DNA from: Desulfitobacterium chlororespirans DSM 11544
Lineage (GTDB): Bacteria; Bacillota; Desulfitobacteriia; Desulfitobacteriales; Desulfitobacteriaceae
DNA length: 64,000 bases
NCBI RefSeq assembly: GCF_900143285.1
Contig: NZ_FRDN01000009.1
Span: forward strand, 186,001-250,000
Direction of reading: 5' to 3'
Part shown: piece by piece, positions 17,586 through 26,579 of the stretch
Layout of the letters: every line of letters starts with the position of its first letter
Position numbering within the stretch: the stretch's first letter is position 1
Notes under the pieces: generated by a model
What the model saw: only the letters and a program-made list of their open reading frames with translations
What the model was told of the DNA's origin: nothing
Database searches by the model: none
Translations under genes and position numbers: made by a program

Positions 17586-17734
17586 AATTATCCTCCTAAA
17601 ATATTGATTTTTATACTGTTTAGCTTATCCCAATTGAATCAAATTTACCACTGAGGCAAAGCTTCCTATATCCACACAGAGGATAAGTCAGCTAAGCTTG
17701 TGAACAAGCAAGCTTCCTATATAATGAGCTTTCT

Positions 17735-18172
17735 CTACTTCTGTGTCAAGGCCTCCAGGGCATAATCCATAGCTAAGCTATAGCTTTTGCCACCCAAGCC
17801 GGAAATCTGCCCACGGCAGACAGGAGCAATGACAGAGGTCTTCCGGAATTCTTCCCGGGCATGGATATTGGATAAATGAACCTCAATAGCCGGCACCTGA
17901 ACACCGATTATGGCATCCCGAACCGCATAGCTGTAATGAGTCCATGCCCCAGGATTAATAATCAAAAAATCATCCGGCCCCATGCTGTGAATCCACTGAA
18001 TCAATTCCCCTTCGAAGTTGGTCTGCTCCACCTGTATAGGAATTCCTGCCGTATGAGCCTTATGTAGAAGTTCCTTGTTGATATCGTCCAGAGTCTGAGT
18101 CCCATACTTATCCGGTTCACGCCGTCCCAGTAAATTTAAATTAGGGCCATGAAGCACCCAAATCTTTCCCAT
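17735..18172 (-). CDS. aroQ: Type II 3-dehydroquinate dehydratase
   Basis: Third step of the shikimate pathway. The 145-residue product has the signature VLHGPNLNLLGRREPDKYG with catalytic Tyr23, NPGAWTHYSYAVRDAI, and EVHLSNIHAREEFR. ATG at 18172 is preferred since AAGGAAG lies 8 nt upstream; the GTG at 18181 would touch that site. The remaining shikimate genes are 9 kb away, on the far side of the pilus operon. Confidence 0.95.
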   Translation of the reverse strand: MGKIWVLHGPNLNLLGRREPDKYGTQTLDDINKELLHKAHTAGIPIQVEQTNFEGELIQWIHSMGPDDFLIINPGAWTHYSYAVRDAIIGVQVPAIEVHLSNIHAREEFRKTSVIAPVCRGQISGLGGKSYSLAMDYALEALTQK

Positions 18173-18250
18173 CCTATTCACTTCCTTAACAGCACGTCAT
18201 GCACCCCAAAATTTTATCATAATTTCGTTTTTTCTACCAGAGGCCACGAC

Positions 18251-18295
18251 AAAAAAAACGTAGAGATCAGCCCTCTGCAGTGCTCTTTCCCTACG
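18251..18295 (-). terminator. Terminator of the pilus operon
   Basis: On the minus strand CGTAGGGA pairs imperfectly with TCTCTACG and is followed by eight T residues. It lies 68 bp after the LysM gene. Confidence 0.65.
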
Positions 18296-18362
18296 ATCGG
18301 TATGAGCTTCTATTCTTAGAGAAAAGAATATATTTGGCGAACTAAGTTAGTAGTCTGAACAG

Positions 18363-18929
18363 CTAAAAGACAGGCCGATCCTGGCGCACATCGGAGTACA
18401 GCTCCCTGACTTGAGAAAGCTCCGGTGCATTATTTTGCTGAGCATTCTCTTGATTGCCCTGGATTGTGCCACCATTCTGGGCTTCAACACGGGGCCGATC
18501 GCTCATCAAGCGGGGAGAATGAATGAGATTAACATTGCTTAACATAATCTGTACTTCGCAGGGACCATAAATACCGCAAGGCTGAATCTTTCGTATTTCG
18601 GTTCTCGGTACTGTGAGATGAACTTCATGAGGAATTCTGCTTTCTCCTATCCGTTTGATTCTGAACTTTACTCCTTCGACTTCCATCTCTACCTCGTCAA
18701 GATGATCCCCCGAATACTCTACCCCCTGATGTGGTGTAATGACGGCATAATGCTCATTTCCCCCGGGATTCACCGTTCTGGGAAGGTAAACCTTTTGACC
18801 GATTTGCAGATAATCCGGGTTCAAGCCCGGATTCGCCAAGCTCCACTCCTCACAGGTTCCCCCCCATCTTTGGGCAAGCTGGTAAAAGGTATCTCCCGGT
18901 TGAATCACATAATCTTCCACAGGGTCCAC
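18363..18929 (-). CDS. LysM-domain protein at the end of the pilus operon
   Basis: Residues 7-50 are a LysM peptidoglycan-binding domain (YVIQPGDTFYQLAQRWGG ... ANPGLNPDYLQIGQKVYLP). Residues 60-135 form an unrecognised beta-rich region with two cysteines (CGIYGPC), and the C-terminus is Gln/Asn rich. No signal peptide is visible, so the protein is either cytoplasmic or exported by an unusual route. It lies about 20 bp after the PilO-like gene, suggesting a link between pilus machine and cell wall. Confidence 0.7.
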   Translation of the reverse strand: MDPVEDYVIQPGDTFYQLAQRWGGTCEEWSLANPGLNPDYLQIGQKVYLPRTVNPGGNEHYAVITPHQGVEYSGDHLDEVEMEVEGVKFRIKRIGESRIPHEVHLTVPRTEIRKIQPCGIYGPCEVQIMLSNVNLIHSPRLMSDRPRVEAQNGGTIQGNQENAQQNNAPELSQVRELYSDVRQDRPVF

Positions 18930-18950
18930 CCCCTCTTACCCATCTTATGG

Positions 18951-19454
18951 TCAGGAGAGATTGTCAGGTTCAAAGAAAAATATCTTCAGCAGAATTTCTC
19001 CCTCATTCTCTTTTAAAACTGCTTCTTCCACATAAATACCACCTTCAGATATGCCTTCAATACGGGTTAATCCCCTCTCTATCCCTGACCACGCTCCTTG
19101 TACTTTTAAGCGAATTAATGCGAAATGGAGAAAAGAAGGATTAGCCTCCCCCTCAAAAACCCCTTCAAGATGATACGAACGTACAGCTAAATTTTCTTCC
19201 CTAAGCATCCTAACACATTCATCCATGACCAGAAGCAAATCATCCATCTGCCAGGGGTCTGAAGCCGTCTCCTTTACCGGGTTCTGCAGGATGAGCCCTT
19301 CCATATATTTTATCTCTTGGCGAAGGTCCCCAACCTCTTGTCGGCGAAGAACCAATGTCCCCCCGATTAAGCAGAGCAAAATCACCAGAATTATCAGGGC
19401 ACTATGGCCGAGCTTGGGAAATTGTCTTCTCATGCTTTCTTTCGCTTTAATCAT
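18951..19454 (-). CDS. PilO-like pilus assembly membrane protein
   Basis: The 167-residue product has a basic N-terminus, one membrane helix (about 16-34), a coiled-coil segment (RRQEVGDLRQEIKYMEGL) and an alpha/beta C-terminal domain. This is the PilO/GspM topology. It overlaps the upstream PilM/PilN fusion by 8 bp, exactly where pilO is expected. Sequence conservation is low, so the name rests on topology and position. Confidence 0.6.
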   Translation of the reverse strand: MIKAKESMRRQFPKLGHSALIILVILLCLIGGTLVLRRQEVGDLRQEIKYMEGLILQNPVKETASDPWQMDDLLLVMDECVRMLREENLAVRSYHLEGVFEGEANPSFLHFALIRLKVQGAWSGIERGLTRIEGISEGGIYVEEAVLKENEGEILLKIFFFEPDNLS

Positions 19455-20919
19455 CTTCTTCAGCCTTCAAAACGAATTGAATCGGCATTCCCTCCCTAAA
19501 TGAATCCTCTAATGAATCCCCCGCTGTTTGATATTTGGCCAGTTGAACCTTCCCCCATCCTTGGGCTTTAAGTTGCTGAAACATTCTTTGAACCTCCAGT
19601 GATTCCGTAGCAAGGCCTTGGATTAACAAAGTCCGGCCTTTAATCTCAATCCGTTCGAGGTAAATCCCCTCAGGTGCATAGGCTGTTAATTCCCTTATCT
19701 CCTGCCCAACCGCAGTAGGGTTCCCGATAATCCCCTCCCATGTTTGCTTTAGGGCTGTTTCCTTCTCCCTCTCCCAAGTTTGGTTGGCGGTTATTTCACT
19801 TAGTCGTTGAGCCTCAACCCGCAAGGTATCAAGGGTCTGTTGGGTGGATACAAGCATCCTCAAACCGCCTATGCTCACGAGCAATAGCACTCCTGCAACA
19901 CCCCGCTTAATACGCTGTCTCTTCTTCTTTAGATTCTCTGTTCTCCAAAAATTATTCTGCCCTAATTTCTCGTCTTCAAGGGCCAACCCCAATACAGCAA
20001 GGTATTTTTCCGGGGCATAGGCTGCCAAGGCATTTAAAGTCTGCGAACCCCAAAAGGCATAAAATGCCTCATCCACTCCCTGCAAGACCGGAACCTTTCC
20101 GCGAACACCCTTAATGTATTCCCCTATTCTTTTCCCTATTTTTTCAGCCTCCCTGTCCTGACTCCATAAGATTCTCGTAAGCTCCATTTGGTCATGGGGT
20201 GAAGAAAGATAGAGCAGCATCCGATGAATCTCATGCTTCCATTCCCCCTCATCGAAATATTGAAGGGTGGGAGGAAAACTGCGAATTATCTCAGGTATCC
20301 CTCCTTTATAGAAGACATATTGAATCTGCCCTTCATCTTCCCGAAGAAACAGAGTATTTTCCTCGTGACCAAATCCCATTACCTTCCCCCAAGCCAGTTG
20401 GGAAAAGCATACCTTGTTAATCTCAAAGCCTGCTTTCCGGAAACAAAAAATGACTGGAGATAAAACTGAATTCCTTATTCCGGATAAAATCACCCTCAAT
20501 CGCCGCAACGGCCCCTTTTCCTCGTCAAGAAAGTAATCATAAACCAATTCTTCTTCAGGAATAGGAATCTCTTCTTCCGCCAAATAGCGAAGGAGCCCGG
20601 TACGGTGCCCTTTTTTTACCCAAGGCAAATGATACTCACGGATGAACTGGTTCTGGAGAGGTAATCCGATGCCAACCTTTGGATTACGCGGCAATTGGAA
20701 ATCTACCCTGCGTTGTTCCAGGTGACCTCTTAAAATCGACAGGAGAGTCTCCGGATAAAGCACTTTACCCTGCTTGATCAGCCCTTTAGGAAGAGGAGTA
20801 ATTTCAAACTGAGCCGGTACCAAAGCCCTCTTATCCTTCCCTTTTTGGGTATACCAAAGCCAACGCAGTTCGTGATCGGTTAGCTCAACACAGACTCGAC
20901 CTTGTCCGGCAAGCATCAT
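19447..20919 (-). CDS. PilM-PilN fusion, type IV pilus inner-membrane platform
   Basis: The 490-residue product combines an N-terminal PilM-like actin-fold domain (LRYLAEEEIPIPEEELVYDY matches the PilM segment around the conserved Glu-Ile-Pro) with a C-terminal PilN-like part: a membrane helix at about 339-357, a coiled coil, and a ferredoxin-like domain (LTAYAPEGIYLERIEIKGRTLLIQG). In most bacteria PilM and PilN are separate and PilM grips the N-terminus of PilN. Here they are one chain. PilO-like and PilD genes flank it. Confidence 0.7.
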   Translation of the reverse strand: MMLAGQGRVCVELTDHELRWLWYTQKGKDKRALVPAQFEITPLPKGLIKQGKVLYPETLLSILRGHLEQRRVDFQLPRNPKVGIGLPLQNQFIREYHLPWVKKGHRTGLLRYLAEEEIPIPEEELVYDYFLDEEKGPLRRLRVILSGIRNSVLSPVIFCFRKAGFEINKVCFSQLAWGKVMGFGHEENTLFLREDEGQIQYVFYKGGIPEIIRSFPPTLQYFDEGEWKHEIHRMLLYLSSPHDQMELTRILWSQDREAEKIGKRIGEYIKGVRGKVPVLQGVDEAFYAFWGSQTLNALAAYAPEKYLAVLGLALEDEKLGQNNFWRTENLKKKRQRIKRGVAGVLLLVSIGGLRMLVSTQQTLDTLRVEAQRLSEITANQTWEREKETALKQTWEGIIGNPTAVGQEIRELTAYAPEGIYLERIEIKGRTLLIQGLATESLEVQRMFQQLKAQGWGKVQLAKYQTAGDSLEDSFREGMPIQFVLKAEEDD

Positions 20920-20945
20920 ACATCACCCCTTCCCAATAATCCATT

Positions 20946-21707
20946 TCAAAACAAAGAGTCATAAAAAGAAAGGATAATTTGTCCCCAAAAAAATACAGCC
21001 CAACCTCCCAGGACCAGATAGGGCCCAAAGGGAATCTGTTCCCTGAAACTTCTTTTTTTAAAGGAGAGCATGATAAGTCCGCCTATGGATCCTGTGAAGC
21101 TGGCAATGAAAATAGCTATCAAAACTTCCGGAAACCCTAAAAATGCACTCAGGCCGGCAATAAGCTTTATATCCCCTAAGCCCATCCCTTCAGGATAGAG
21201 CCGAGTAATCAGCCAAAATACTCCACCCACCCCCAGTGCCGTAGCAAGGCTTTCCCAACCCGATGGACCCTGGGGCAGCAAAAAGCCTGCCCCAATACCG
21301 ACACCCAGTAAGGGGAGTGTGAAAACATCCGGCAGACGGCAGGTATCCCAATCAATAGCAGCAAGAGCTAAAAGCGTGGATAGAAAATAAAAGTTTACCC
21401 CCAACTGAAGAAATGAGCCGTTATGATTCATCCAGGCAGCATAAAAATACAGAACTCCATTAAGGACCTCAATTAAGGGGTAACGCCAGGAAATCTTCTC
21501 CTGACATTGAACACATCGTCCTCTCAGGATAAGAAAACTTAGGACCGGAACCAGTTCCCAAGGGCGAAGATTATGACCACAGGCAGTGCAGTGAGAACCT
21601 GGGCGAATTATAGACTTTTCCTGGGGAACACGATAAATCACCACATTTAAAAAACTACCGATGATCACCCCCCATATTCCGGATAATATACTGAGTTCAA
21701 TTCCCAC
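20946..21707 (-). CDS. pilD: Prepilin peptidase (A24 family)
   Basis: Cleaves and N-methylates prepilins. The 253-residue membrane protein has the zinc-binding cysteine pairs C40/C43 and C65/C68, the N-terminal GSFLNVVIYRVP signature, and the two catalytic aspartates D121 (IDWDTCRLPD) and D179 (GMGLGDIKL). Both domains, methylase and peptidase, are therefore present. At least five prepilin-like substrates are encoded nearby. Confidence 0.95.
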   Translation of the reverse strand: MGIELSILSGIWGVIIGSFLNVVIYRVPQEKSIIRPGSHCTACGHNLRPWELVPVLSFLILRGRCVQCQEKISWRYPLIEVLNGVLYFYAAWMNHNGSFLQLGVNFYFLSTLLALAAIDWDTCRLPDVFTLPLLGVGIGAGFLLPQGPSGWESLATALGVGGVFWLITRLYPEGMGLGDIKLIAGLSAFLGFPEVLIAIFIASFTGSIGGLIMLSFKKRSFREQIPFGPYLVLGGWAVFFWGQIILSFYDSLF

Positions 21708-21754
21708 TCTTTTCGTCCTTTCTCATGGTAATGCTGATTTTTTAGCCATCCGGC

Positions 21755-22243
21755 TTAATTAGCGGAGCTCCAAAGCGTGTTGATTAAGTTTGCATCATAG
21801 ACCCGTACCTCTGCGGCCGAGCCATCGGCAGTGAGGTAGAGCATAATGAGATGGGTCTGAACACCCTCCGGTATCGACCCATTGGCAGCCAATGTTCCTA
21901 TACCAAAACCCTTTTTACCTTCAGCTGCTTCCTGTTGTGTGGTATCCACATTCAATTTAGCGATATAGTTAGGGATAAGTACAGGCGCAGAAATATTCCC
22001 ATCTTTTCCTGTTACCTCAGTGGATTTGGGATACCTTCCGTTCTCCACCTGATAACGATCTAAAGCGGATTTCACTTGATGACCTGTAGCAATATCCGAG
22101 TTTCGCCGTGCCGCTTCCGAACTTGCATTTACCTTAGGAATGATGATTGCTGACAGCATAGCTATGATAAAGACCACCATTAGAACTTCGACTAGGGTAA
22201 AACCCCTCTGCGCGTTATCGCTGTTTCCCTGTCCAAAGTGCAT
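21755..22243 (-). CDS. Major type IV pilin-like protein
   Basis: The 162-residue product has the class III leader ...NAQRG followed by FTLVEVLMVVFIIAMLSAIIIPKV: cleavage after Gly14, Glu at mature position 5. The body continues with the alpha1-C helix and LDRYQVENGRYPKS, as in GspG and pilin families. It lies directly upstream of pilD and after pilC, the usual place of the most abundant subunit. Whether it forms surface pili or a competence pseudopilus cannot be told. Confidence 0.88.
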   Translation of the reverse strand: MHFGQGNSDNAQRGFTLVEVLMVVFIIAMLSAIIIPKVNASSEAARRNSDIATGHQVKSALDRYQVENGRYPKSTEVTGKDGNISAPVLIPNYIAKLNVDTTQQEAAEGKKGFGIGTLAANGSIPEGVQTHLIMLYLTADGSAAEVRVYDANLINTLWSSAN

Positions 22244-22276
22244 TATATCCTACTCTCCTTTTATCAAAACTCTTTC

Positions 22277-23500
22277 TTATTGAAGGTGTGTCCCTATATC
22301 AAAGATGGGCAGCAGGACACCGATTGCCACCAGACCGATGATGCCTGCTAAAACCATGACGAGCAGCGGACCTACCAGGTGAGGCACTTGAGCCATCTGT
22401 TCCTCAAGCTCCATCTGAAACAGGCGGCTCAAGTGATACAGCATGGTGCTCAGCTGTCCCGATTCCTCTCCTACTTCAAGCATCCGTGCTGCATCCCCCG
22501 GAAAGTCGGATCTATCAGCTAGAACAGCTGTCAGCCTCTTCCCCGCCCGGGCCGCTTCCTCAAGATCCGCAACCACCCTTTTCATGGAGAAGGTCAGCAC
22601 CGATCCGTGGGTCAACCTCAAGGCTTCCAGAAGAGGAATTCCTGCTTCCAGCAATGTCCCCAATACCTGTGAAAACTGCAGATAATCATAAAGCTGATAG
22701 ACCCTGCCCAAAAAAGGCACCTTACTCAGCCCACCCCGCAGCCTTTCTCTCCAATCATGCGGGTGGCGAAGGCGGAGAAGGAGAACAGAACTCATTCCCA
22801 CACTAAATACCCCTAGGACCAGAAAAGGTAATCCATGAGAAACCCGGAATATGACTTGGGTCAGAACCGGAAGCTCAGCATCCATGCTGAGAAAAATCTG
22901 TTCATATACAGGTAAAACAAGAAAGCTTAAAGCATAAATCAGCCCTATGGTCAGTACAAGCAAGAATACCGGATAAGTTAAGGCACCCTTGAGTTTGCGG
23001 CGATAAGTATGCTCCTCAAAAAGATCTCGGGAAAGATGAGCGAGAACTTCCGGCAATCTACCCGCACGTTCCCCGGCTTGGGTCATCGCCCGGATATAGG
23101 TGGTCGGGGGAGGCACCACAGAATCAAGTGCTTCCGATAATTCTGCTCCCGCTTCCAGTTGTTCCTTCACCTGTCCCCAGGCTAAGCGTGTTACTCGCCC
23201 CTTACTCTGCTTTTCCAAAATATCGATGGCTGGGAGCAATGGCAGACCAGCCTCTAAAAGAAGGGATAAGCGCTGTGTAATGCCGGCCCAAATCCTCAGC
23301 CGATCGCTTTTCTTACTCAAAAGTTCAAAATAGGAGAACAGAGCGAAAAGTCTGCTGTGGCGGAGACTAATTGACAGCGGATAATATCCTTTGCGAAATA
23401 AGCGGCTTCTGACCTCTCTCTCCTGCCGAACTTCCCAAATCCCTTCGAGGCGATTTCCCTCCTGATCCAAAGCCCTCCACGCAAAGCTGCGGTTTCTCAT
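22277..23500 (-). CDS. pilC: PilC/GspF-type pilus platform protein
   Basis: The 407-residue product has two repeated GspF domains: LSLLLEAGLPLLPAIDIL in the first, and SQVLGTLLEAGIPLLEALRLT in the second, and three main membrane segments (near 180, 220 and 380). It ends with the typical GVLLPIFDIGTHLQ. It forms the membrane base that the PilB ATPase turns. 13 bp separate it from pilB. Confidence 0.94.
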   Translation of the reverse strand: MRNRSFAWRALDQEGNRLEGIWEVRQEREVRSRLFRKGYYPLSISLRHSRLFALFSYFELLSKKSDRLRIWAGITQRLSLLLEAGLPLLPAIDILEKQSKGRVTRLAWGQVKEQLEAGAELSEALDSVVPPPTTYIRAMTQAGERAGRLPEVLAHLSRDLFEEHTYRRKLKGALTYPVFLLVLTIGLIYALSFLVLPVYEQIFLSMDAELPVLTQVIFRVSHGLPFLVLGVFSVGMSSVLLLRLRHPHDWRERLRGGLSKVPFLGRVYQLYDYLQFSQVLGTLLEAGIPLLEALRLTHGSVLTFSMKRVVADLEEAARAGKRLTAVLADRSDFPGDAARMLEVGEESGQLSTMLYHLSRLFQMELEEQMAQVPHLVGPLLVMVLAGIIGLVAIGVLLPIFDIGTHLQ

Positions 23501-23513
23501 CGATCATGCCTCC

Positions 23514-25280
23514 CTATCTCACGATGCCGCTGGTTGAAGACCAGACTTCCTCCAGACTTGTTAAACCTTGGTGCACTTTGCTATAGCCATCTCTGCGCAG
23601 AGGGATCATTCCTTTGACTATAGCCTTGTCTTCAATCACCCTCGAGCTTTGGCCTTCTAACACTAAATCCCTGATCTCCTGATGGTAAAGCAGTAATTCG
23701 TGGATACCGATACGTCCGGAATAGCCGGTCCCCCGGCATTGTGGGCAGCCTTTTGCCCTAAAAGCCTGCCGGATGCTCTCCGGCAAATCCATGGCATCCC
23801 TTTCCCGGGGATCCAGATGCCAAGGCTCTTTACACTGTTCACAAAGGCGGCGGACCAAGCGTTGGGATAGAACACCTCTTAAAACGGCCGCCACCAAATA
23901 GGGTTCTATCCCCATATCCAAAAGGCGGGGAAAAGCTTCCGCAGCTGTGTTGGTATGCAAGGTGGATAAGACCAAATGGCCCGTCAAGGCCGCAGTAATA
24001 GCAATACGGGCCGTCTCCTCGTCCCGAATCTCCCCAATCATAATCACATCGGGATCCTGACGCAATATGGAGCGCAATCCTTGAGCAAAGGTCAGGCCGA
24101 TCTTGGGCTGGACCTGAACGGATACGACACCAGGCACCTGATATTCCACCGGATCTTCGATGGAGACCAGATTAAGCTGCTCAGAAACGAGTTCTCTCAG
24201 TAAAGCATAGAGGGTAGTTGTTTTGCCGCTGCCGGTGGGCCCTACGACGAGAATAATCCCATGAGGCTCCTTGATTAAGCGTTGCATACTCTGTTCAATC
24301 ACTCTGCTCATGCCCAAAGATGGCAAGGAGCGTTGGGCTGTATCCTGATCCAGAATACGTATCACGATTTTTTCCCCATGGATCGTGGGGAGACTGGATA
24401 TTCGCAGGTCAATGGTCTTTCCGACGACAAAAAAACTGCTCCTGCCGTCTTGGGGCAGCCTTCGTTCCGCCACATCCATACCCGACATAATTTTAATTCT
24501 GGCCAGCACATTGCGGGCAACCCCCAAAGGAAAAGAGCGCTTAGTCTCCAGCTTCCCATCTACCCGGTAGCGCACCCGCATTACCGTCTCACCCGGCTCC
24601 CAGTGAATATCACTAGCGCCTAGTACAATGGCATCCCGAATCAGAAAATCCACCAACTGAATCGTTGGGGCATCCTTCCCTTCCTCAGAATCAAGGGTAT
24701 TGATCCGCCCCATCCCTTTATCCTCTTGTGTATCCTGCCCACTGAGTTCAGCAATGCTCTTTTCCACAGTAAGATATTTCTTGATGGCCGTCACCACCTG
24801 AGCTTGATCAGCCAGCAGCGGCTCGACCTCAAAACCTGTTAATATTCGAATATTCTCCACACAACGATGGTTTCCCGGGTCAAACATGGCGACCTGTAGC
24901 ATTCTATCTTTAAGCCCCACGGGAAGTGCACCATAACGCAAAGCAGCCTGTTCACTCAGCAGGGAAGCCGCCTTAGGGTCAATATCGACCTGGGTCAAAT
25001 CCACTTTAGCCACACCCAAATATCCACCCAGTTCAGTAAGCAGTTGCTCCAAAGTAAGCGCTTTATGCCGGACAAGAATTTCTCCCAAACGGGCACCTGT
25101 TTCCTCTTGCTCATCTAAAGCCTTGGACAATTGACCCAAGTCAATTTTTTGTCGGTTGAGCAAATATTGACCAAATTCTACCTCAGGGGAGGTTTGTTGT
25201 TTCAGCTCTTCCCGAAAGCCCTCGTGTTCTCCAGCCTTCTTGCGGCAGTTCGTCCAAAAAGGTATCTTATTCATGCTCAT
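23514..25280 (-). CDS. pilB: PilB/GspE-type pilus assembly ATPase
   Basis: The 588-residue product has an N-terminal GspE_N/MshEN-like region (residues 36-90, LGEILVRHKALTLEQLL), a middle N2D domain, Walker A GPTGSGKT at 347-354, the Asp and His boxes, and a C-terminal zinc module (CEQC ... CPQC). It powers pilin polymerisation. The MshEN motif is degenerate: glycines that contact c-di-GMP in MshE are replaced by Arg and Lys (NRQK, RHKA), so binding is doubtful. No pilT retraction ATPase is seen in the window. Confidence 0.94.
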   Translation of the reverse strand: MSMNKIPFWTNCRKKAGEHEGFREELKQQTSPEVEFGQYLLNRQKIDLGQLSKALDEQEETGARLGEILVRHKALTLEQLLTELGGYLGVAKVDLTQVDIDPKAASLLSEQAALRYGALPVGLKDRMLQVAMFDPGNHRCVENIRILTGFEVEPLLADQAQVVTAIKKYLTVEKSIAELSGQDTQEDKGMGRINTLDSEEGKDAPTIQLVDFLIRDAIVLGASDIHWEPGETVMRVRYRVDGKLETKRSFPLGVARNVLARIKIMSGMDVAERRLPQDGRSSFFVVGKTIDLRISSLPTIHGEKIVIRILDQDTAQRSLPSLGMSRVIEQSMQRLIKEPHGIILVVGPTGSGKTTTLYALLRELVSEQLNLVSIEDPVEYQVPGVVSVQVQPKIGLTFAQGLRSILRQDPDVIMIGEIRDEETARIAITAALTGHLVLSTLHTNTAAEAFPRLLDMGIEPYLVAAVLRGVLSQRLVRRLCEQCKEPWHLDPRERDAMDLPESIRQAFRAKGCPQCRGTGYSGRIGIHELLLYHQEIRDLVLEGQSSRVIEDKAIVKGMIPLRRDGYSKVHQGLTSLEEVWSSTSGIVR

Positions 25281-25728
25281 GAATCTCCTGATACTTCATA
25301 ATCAGCCACTCCTCATCAAGCTTTGCCAGTTCCGCCTTAAGTATCCGTTGAGCACGGCCATATTGAGCCAAAGAAGTTACAGTATAGTTTCTTTCCACGG
25401 CCAGGACATTGACCTTTACTGTACCCTCCCCGATGCTAATGGTTCCTCCCATAAAGGCCGGCTCTTTTTCCAGCATCACCTTAGCCCACTCAATACCGCC
25501 TTCAGCCCCGTAGATTGCTTGGCGTGAGTTTACTTCCCGCCGGACAATTTTATTTTCCGAATGGGCTTTCACATACATTTCCAGGCCATACGCCGAAAAT
25601 GTGGCAAGGAGAATAAGGATTAAGAGGGTAATATACCCTGATTCACCCCGTCCCTTGCCCTTACCCTGATCCTGCCTTGCCAGTAAACTCTTTGCTTCCC
25701 TATCTGTCCTTGAAAGGTTATCGTCCAC
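25267..25728 (-). CDS. PilX-like minor pilus protein without a canonical leader
   Basis: The product has one N-terminal membrane helix (ITLLILILLATFSAYGLEMYV) followed by a coiled region and NSRQAIYGAEGGIEWAKVML, the GspK/PilX style. The classic Gly-Phe cleavage site is only vaguely present (GESGYITLLIL). It overlaps pilB by 14 bp and the upstream pseudopilin gene by about 100 bp. The start is uncertain: GTG at 25728 has AAGGGG about 9 nt upstream; TTG at 25752 lacks a proper site. Confidence 0.6.
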   Translation of the reverse strand: MDDNLSRTDREAKSLLARQDQGKGKGRGESGYITLLILILLATFSAYGLEMYVKAHSENKIVRREVNSRQAIYGAEGGIEWAKVMLEKEPAFMGGTISIGEGTVKVNVLAVERNYTVTSLAQYGRAQRILKAELAKLDEEWLIMKYQEIHEHE

Positions 25729-26159
25729 AGCCCTGACACCCCTTGAGTGCAACTCCAGTCCACAATCCCGCTGACTATCGGATTATGGGCACCTTTATGA
25801 TAGCGATACAAATCTTTAACCCCGTCGTAATCTTTATCATCCAGATAATATTGGTCACTATAGGTCTCTCCGCTGGGGGTTACTGTCAATACCCATTTTC
25901 CCCGGTTGGTCCACTGAACCGACTCAGCTTCACGGATAGCATCACTCACCCATCTCCCGGCAGTAACCACCGCATAATGAGCTTCCATTTTATCTTTAAG
26001 GGTTTGGCTGATATTCCACTCTGCATAAAAGAATCGCAAGGCAACACCTAAGAGCATGCCGGTTATTAAAAGGGCAAATAAAACTTCTATCAAGGTAAAG
26101 CCTCTATCCTGGTCTACCCTGCCTGAACGCTCTTTTTGATTCCGCCGAATAGTTTGCAT
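25620..26159 (-). CDS. Prepilin-like protein (GspJ/PilW style)
   Basis: The 179-residue product has a 20-residue basic leader ending DQDRG, then FTLIEVLFALLITGMLLGVALRFFY, so cleavage after Gly20 and Glu at +5. The remainder contains the YYLDDKDYDGVKDLYRY stretch, an Asp-rich motif that might bind calcium as in some GspJ or pilin-tip proteins. Encoded among other minor pilins. Confidence 0.75.
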   Translation of the reverse strand: MQTIRRNQKERSGRVDQDRGFTLIEVLFALLITGMLLGVALRFFYAEWNISQTLKDKMEAHYAVVTAGRWVSDAIREAESVQWTNRGKWVLTVTPSGETYSDQYYLDDKDYDGVKDLYRYHKGAHNPIVSGIVDWSCTQGVSGLWTITFQGQIGKQRVYWQGRIRVRARDGVNQGILPS

Positions 26160-26198
26160 ACCGATGTCCTCTCCCGCTAATTGGAGCTATTGGATTTA

Positions 26199-26579
26199 CT
26201 ACAAGGCATAAAGGCTTTCCAAGGTATAGCTCTGAACGCTCCCTTGTTCCAGCCAGGAAATCTCCACCTTAACTCTTAATAATTCATCGGGGATATCCCA
26301 ATCAGAATAAACTCTCCAACGGAAAAATCCTTCTGACCCTTCCACTTCTCCGCCGGGGATACAGCTGCCTCTCTGGATGTTATCCCGCCAGGACTCCGCT
26401 CCTAAGGTTTCCATGATATTTTGGGCATGATTGGCCGCCTCGGTGAGACGAAGCGCCTGGTCAGCTTCACTTAAAGCCTTCTCGCTTAAACCATACAAAG
26501 CAGCAAAACCTACCGTAAAAAGAAAGAGGGCCAGCATCACATCCAAAAGAACAAAACCCTTTTCATTATAGTCATTCAT
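26199..26579 (-). CDS. Minor prepilin (PilV/GspI style) with Asp at position +5
   Basis: The 126-residue product starts MNDYNEKG followed by FVLLDVMLALFLFTVGFAALYGLSEKAL. Cleavage would be after Gly8. The nearly invariant Glu5 is replaced by Asp. The rest, NHAQNIMETLGAESW and later a VKVEISWLEQG strand, follows the PilV/GspI pattern. It overlaps the preceding GspG-like gene by 4 bp. Confidence 0.72.
   Translation of the reverse strand: MNDYNEKGFVLLDVMLALFLFTVGFAALYGLSEKALSEADQALRLTEAANHAQNIMETLGAESWRDNIQRGSCIPGGEVEGSEGFFRWRVYSDWDIPDELLRVKVEISWLEQGSVQSYTLESLYAL

Noticed and set aside
17659-17722. Direct repeat AAGCTTCCTATAT (two copies) between aroQ and efp
   Set aside because: Two short copies 51 bp apart with no promoter or structural context; could be chance in an AT-rich gap.
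23514-25280. c-di-GMP binding by the PilB N-terminus
   Set aside because: The motif is only partly kept and key glycines are replaced, so I do not claim it.
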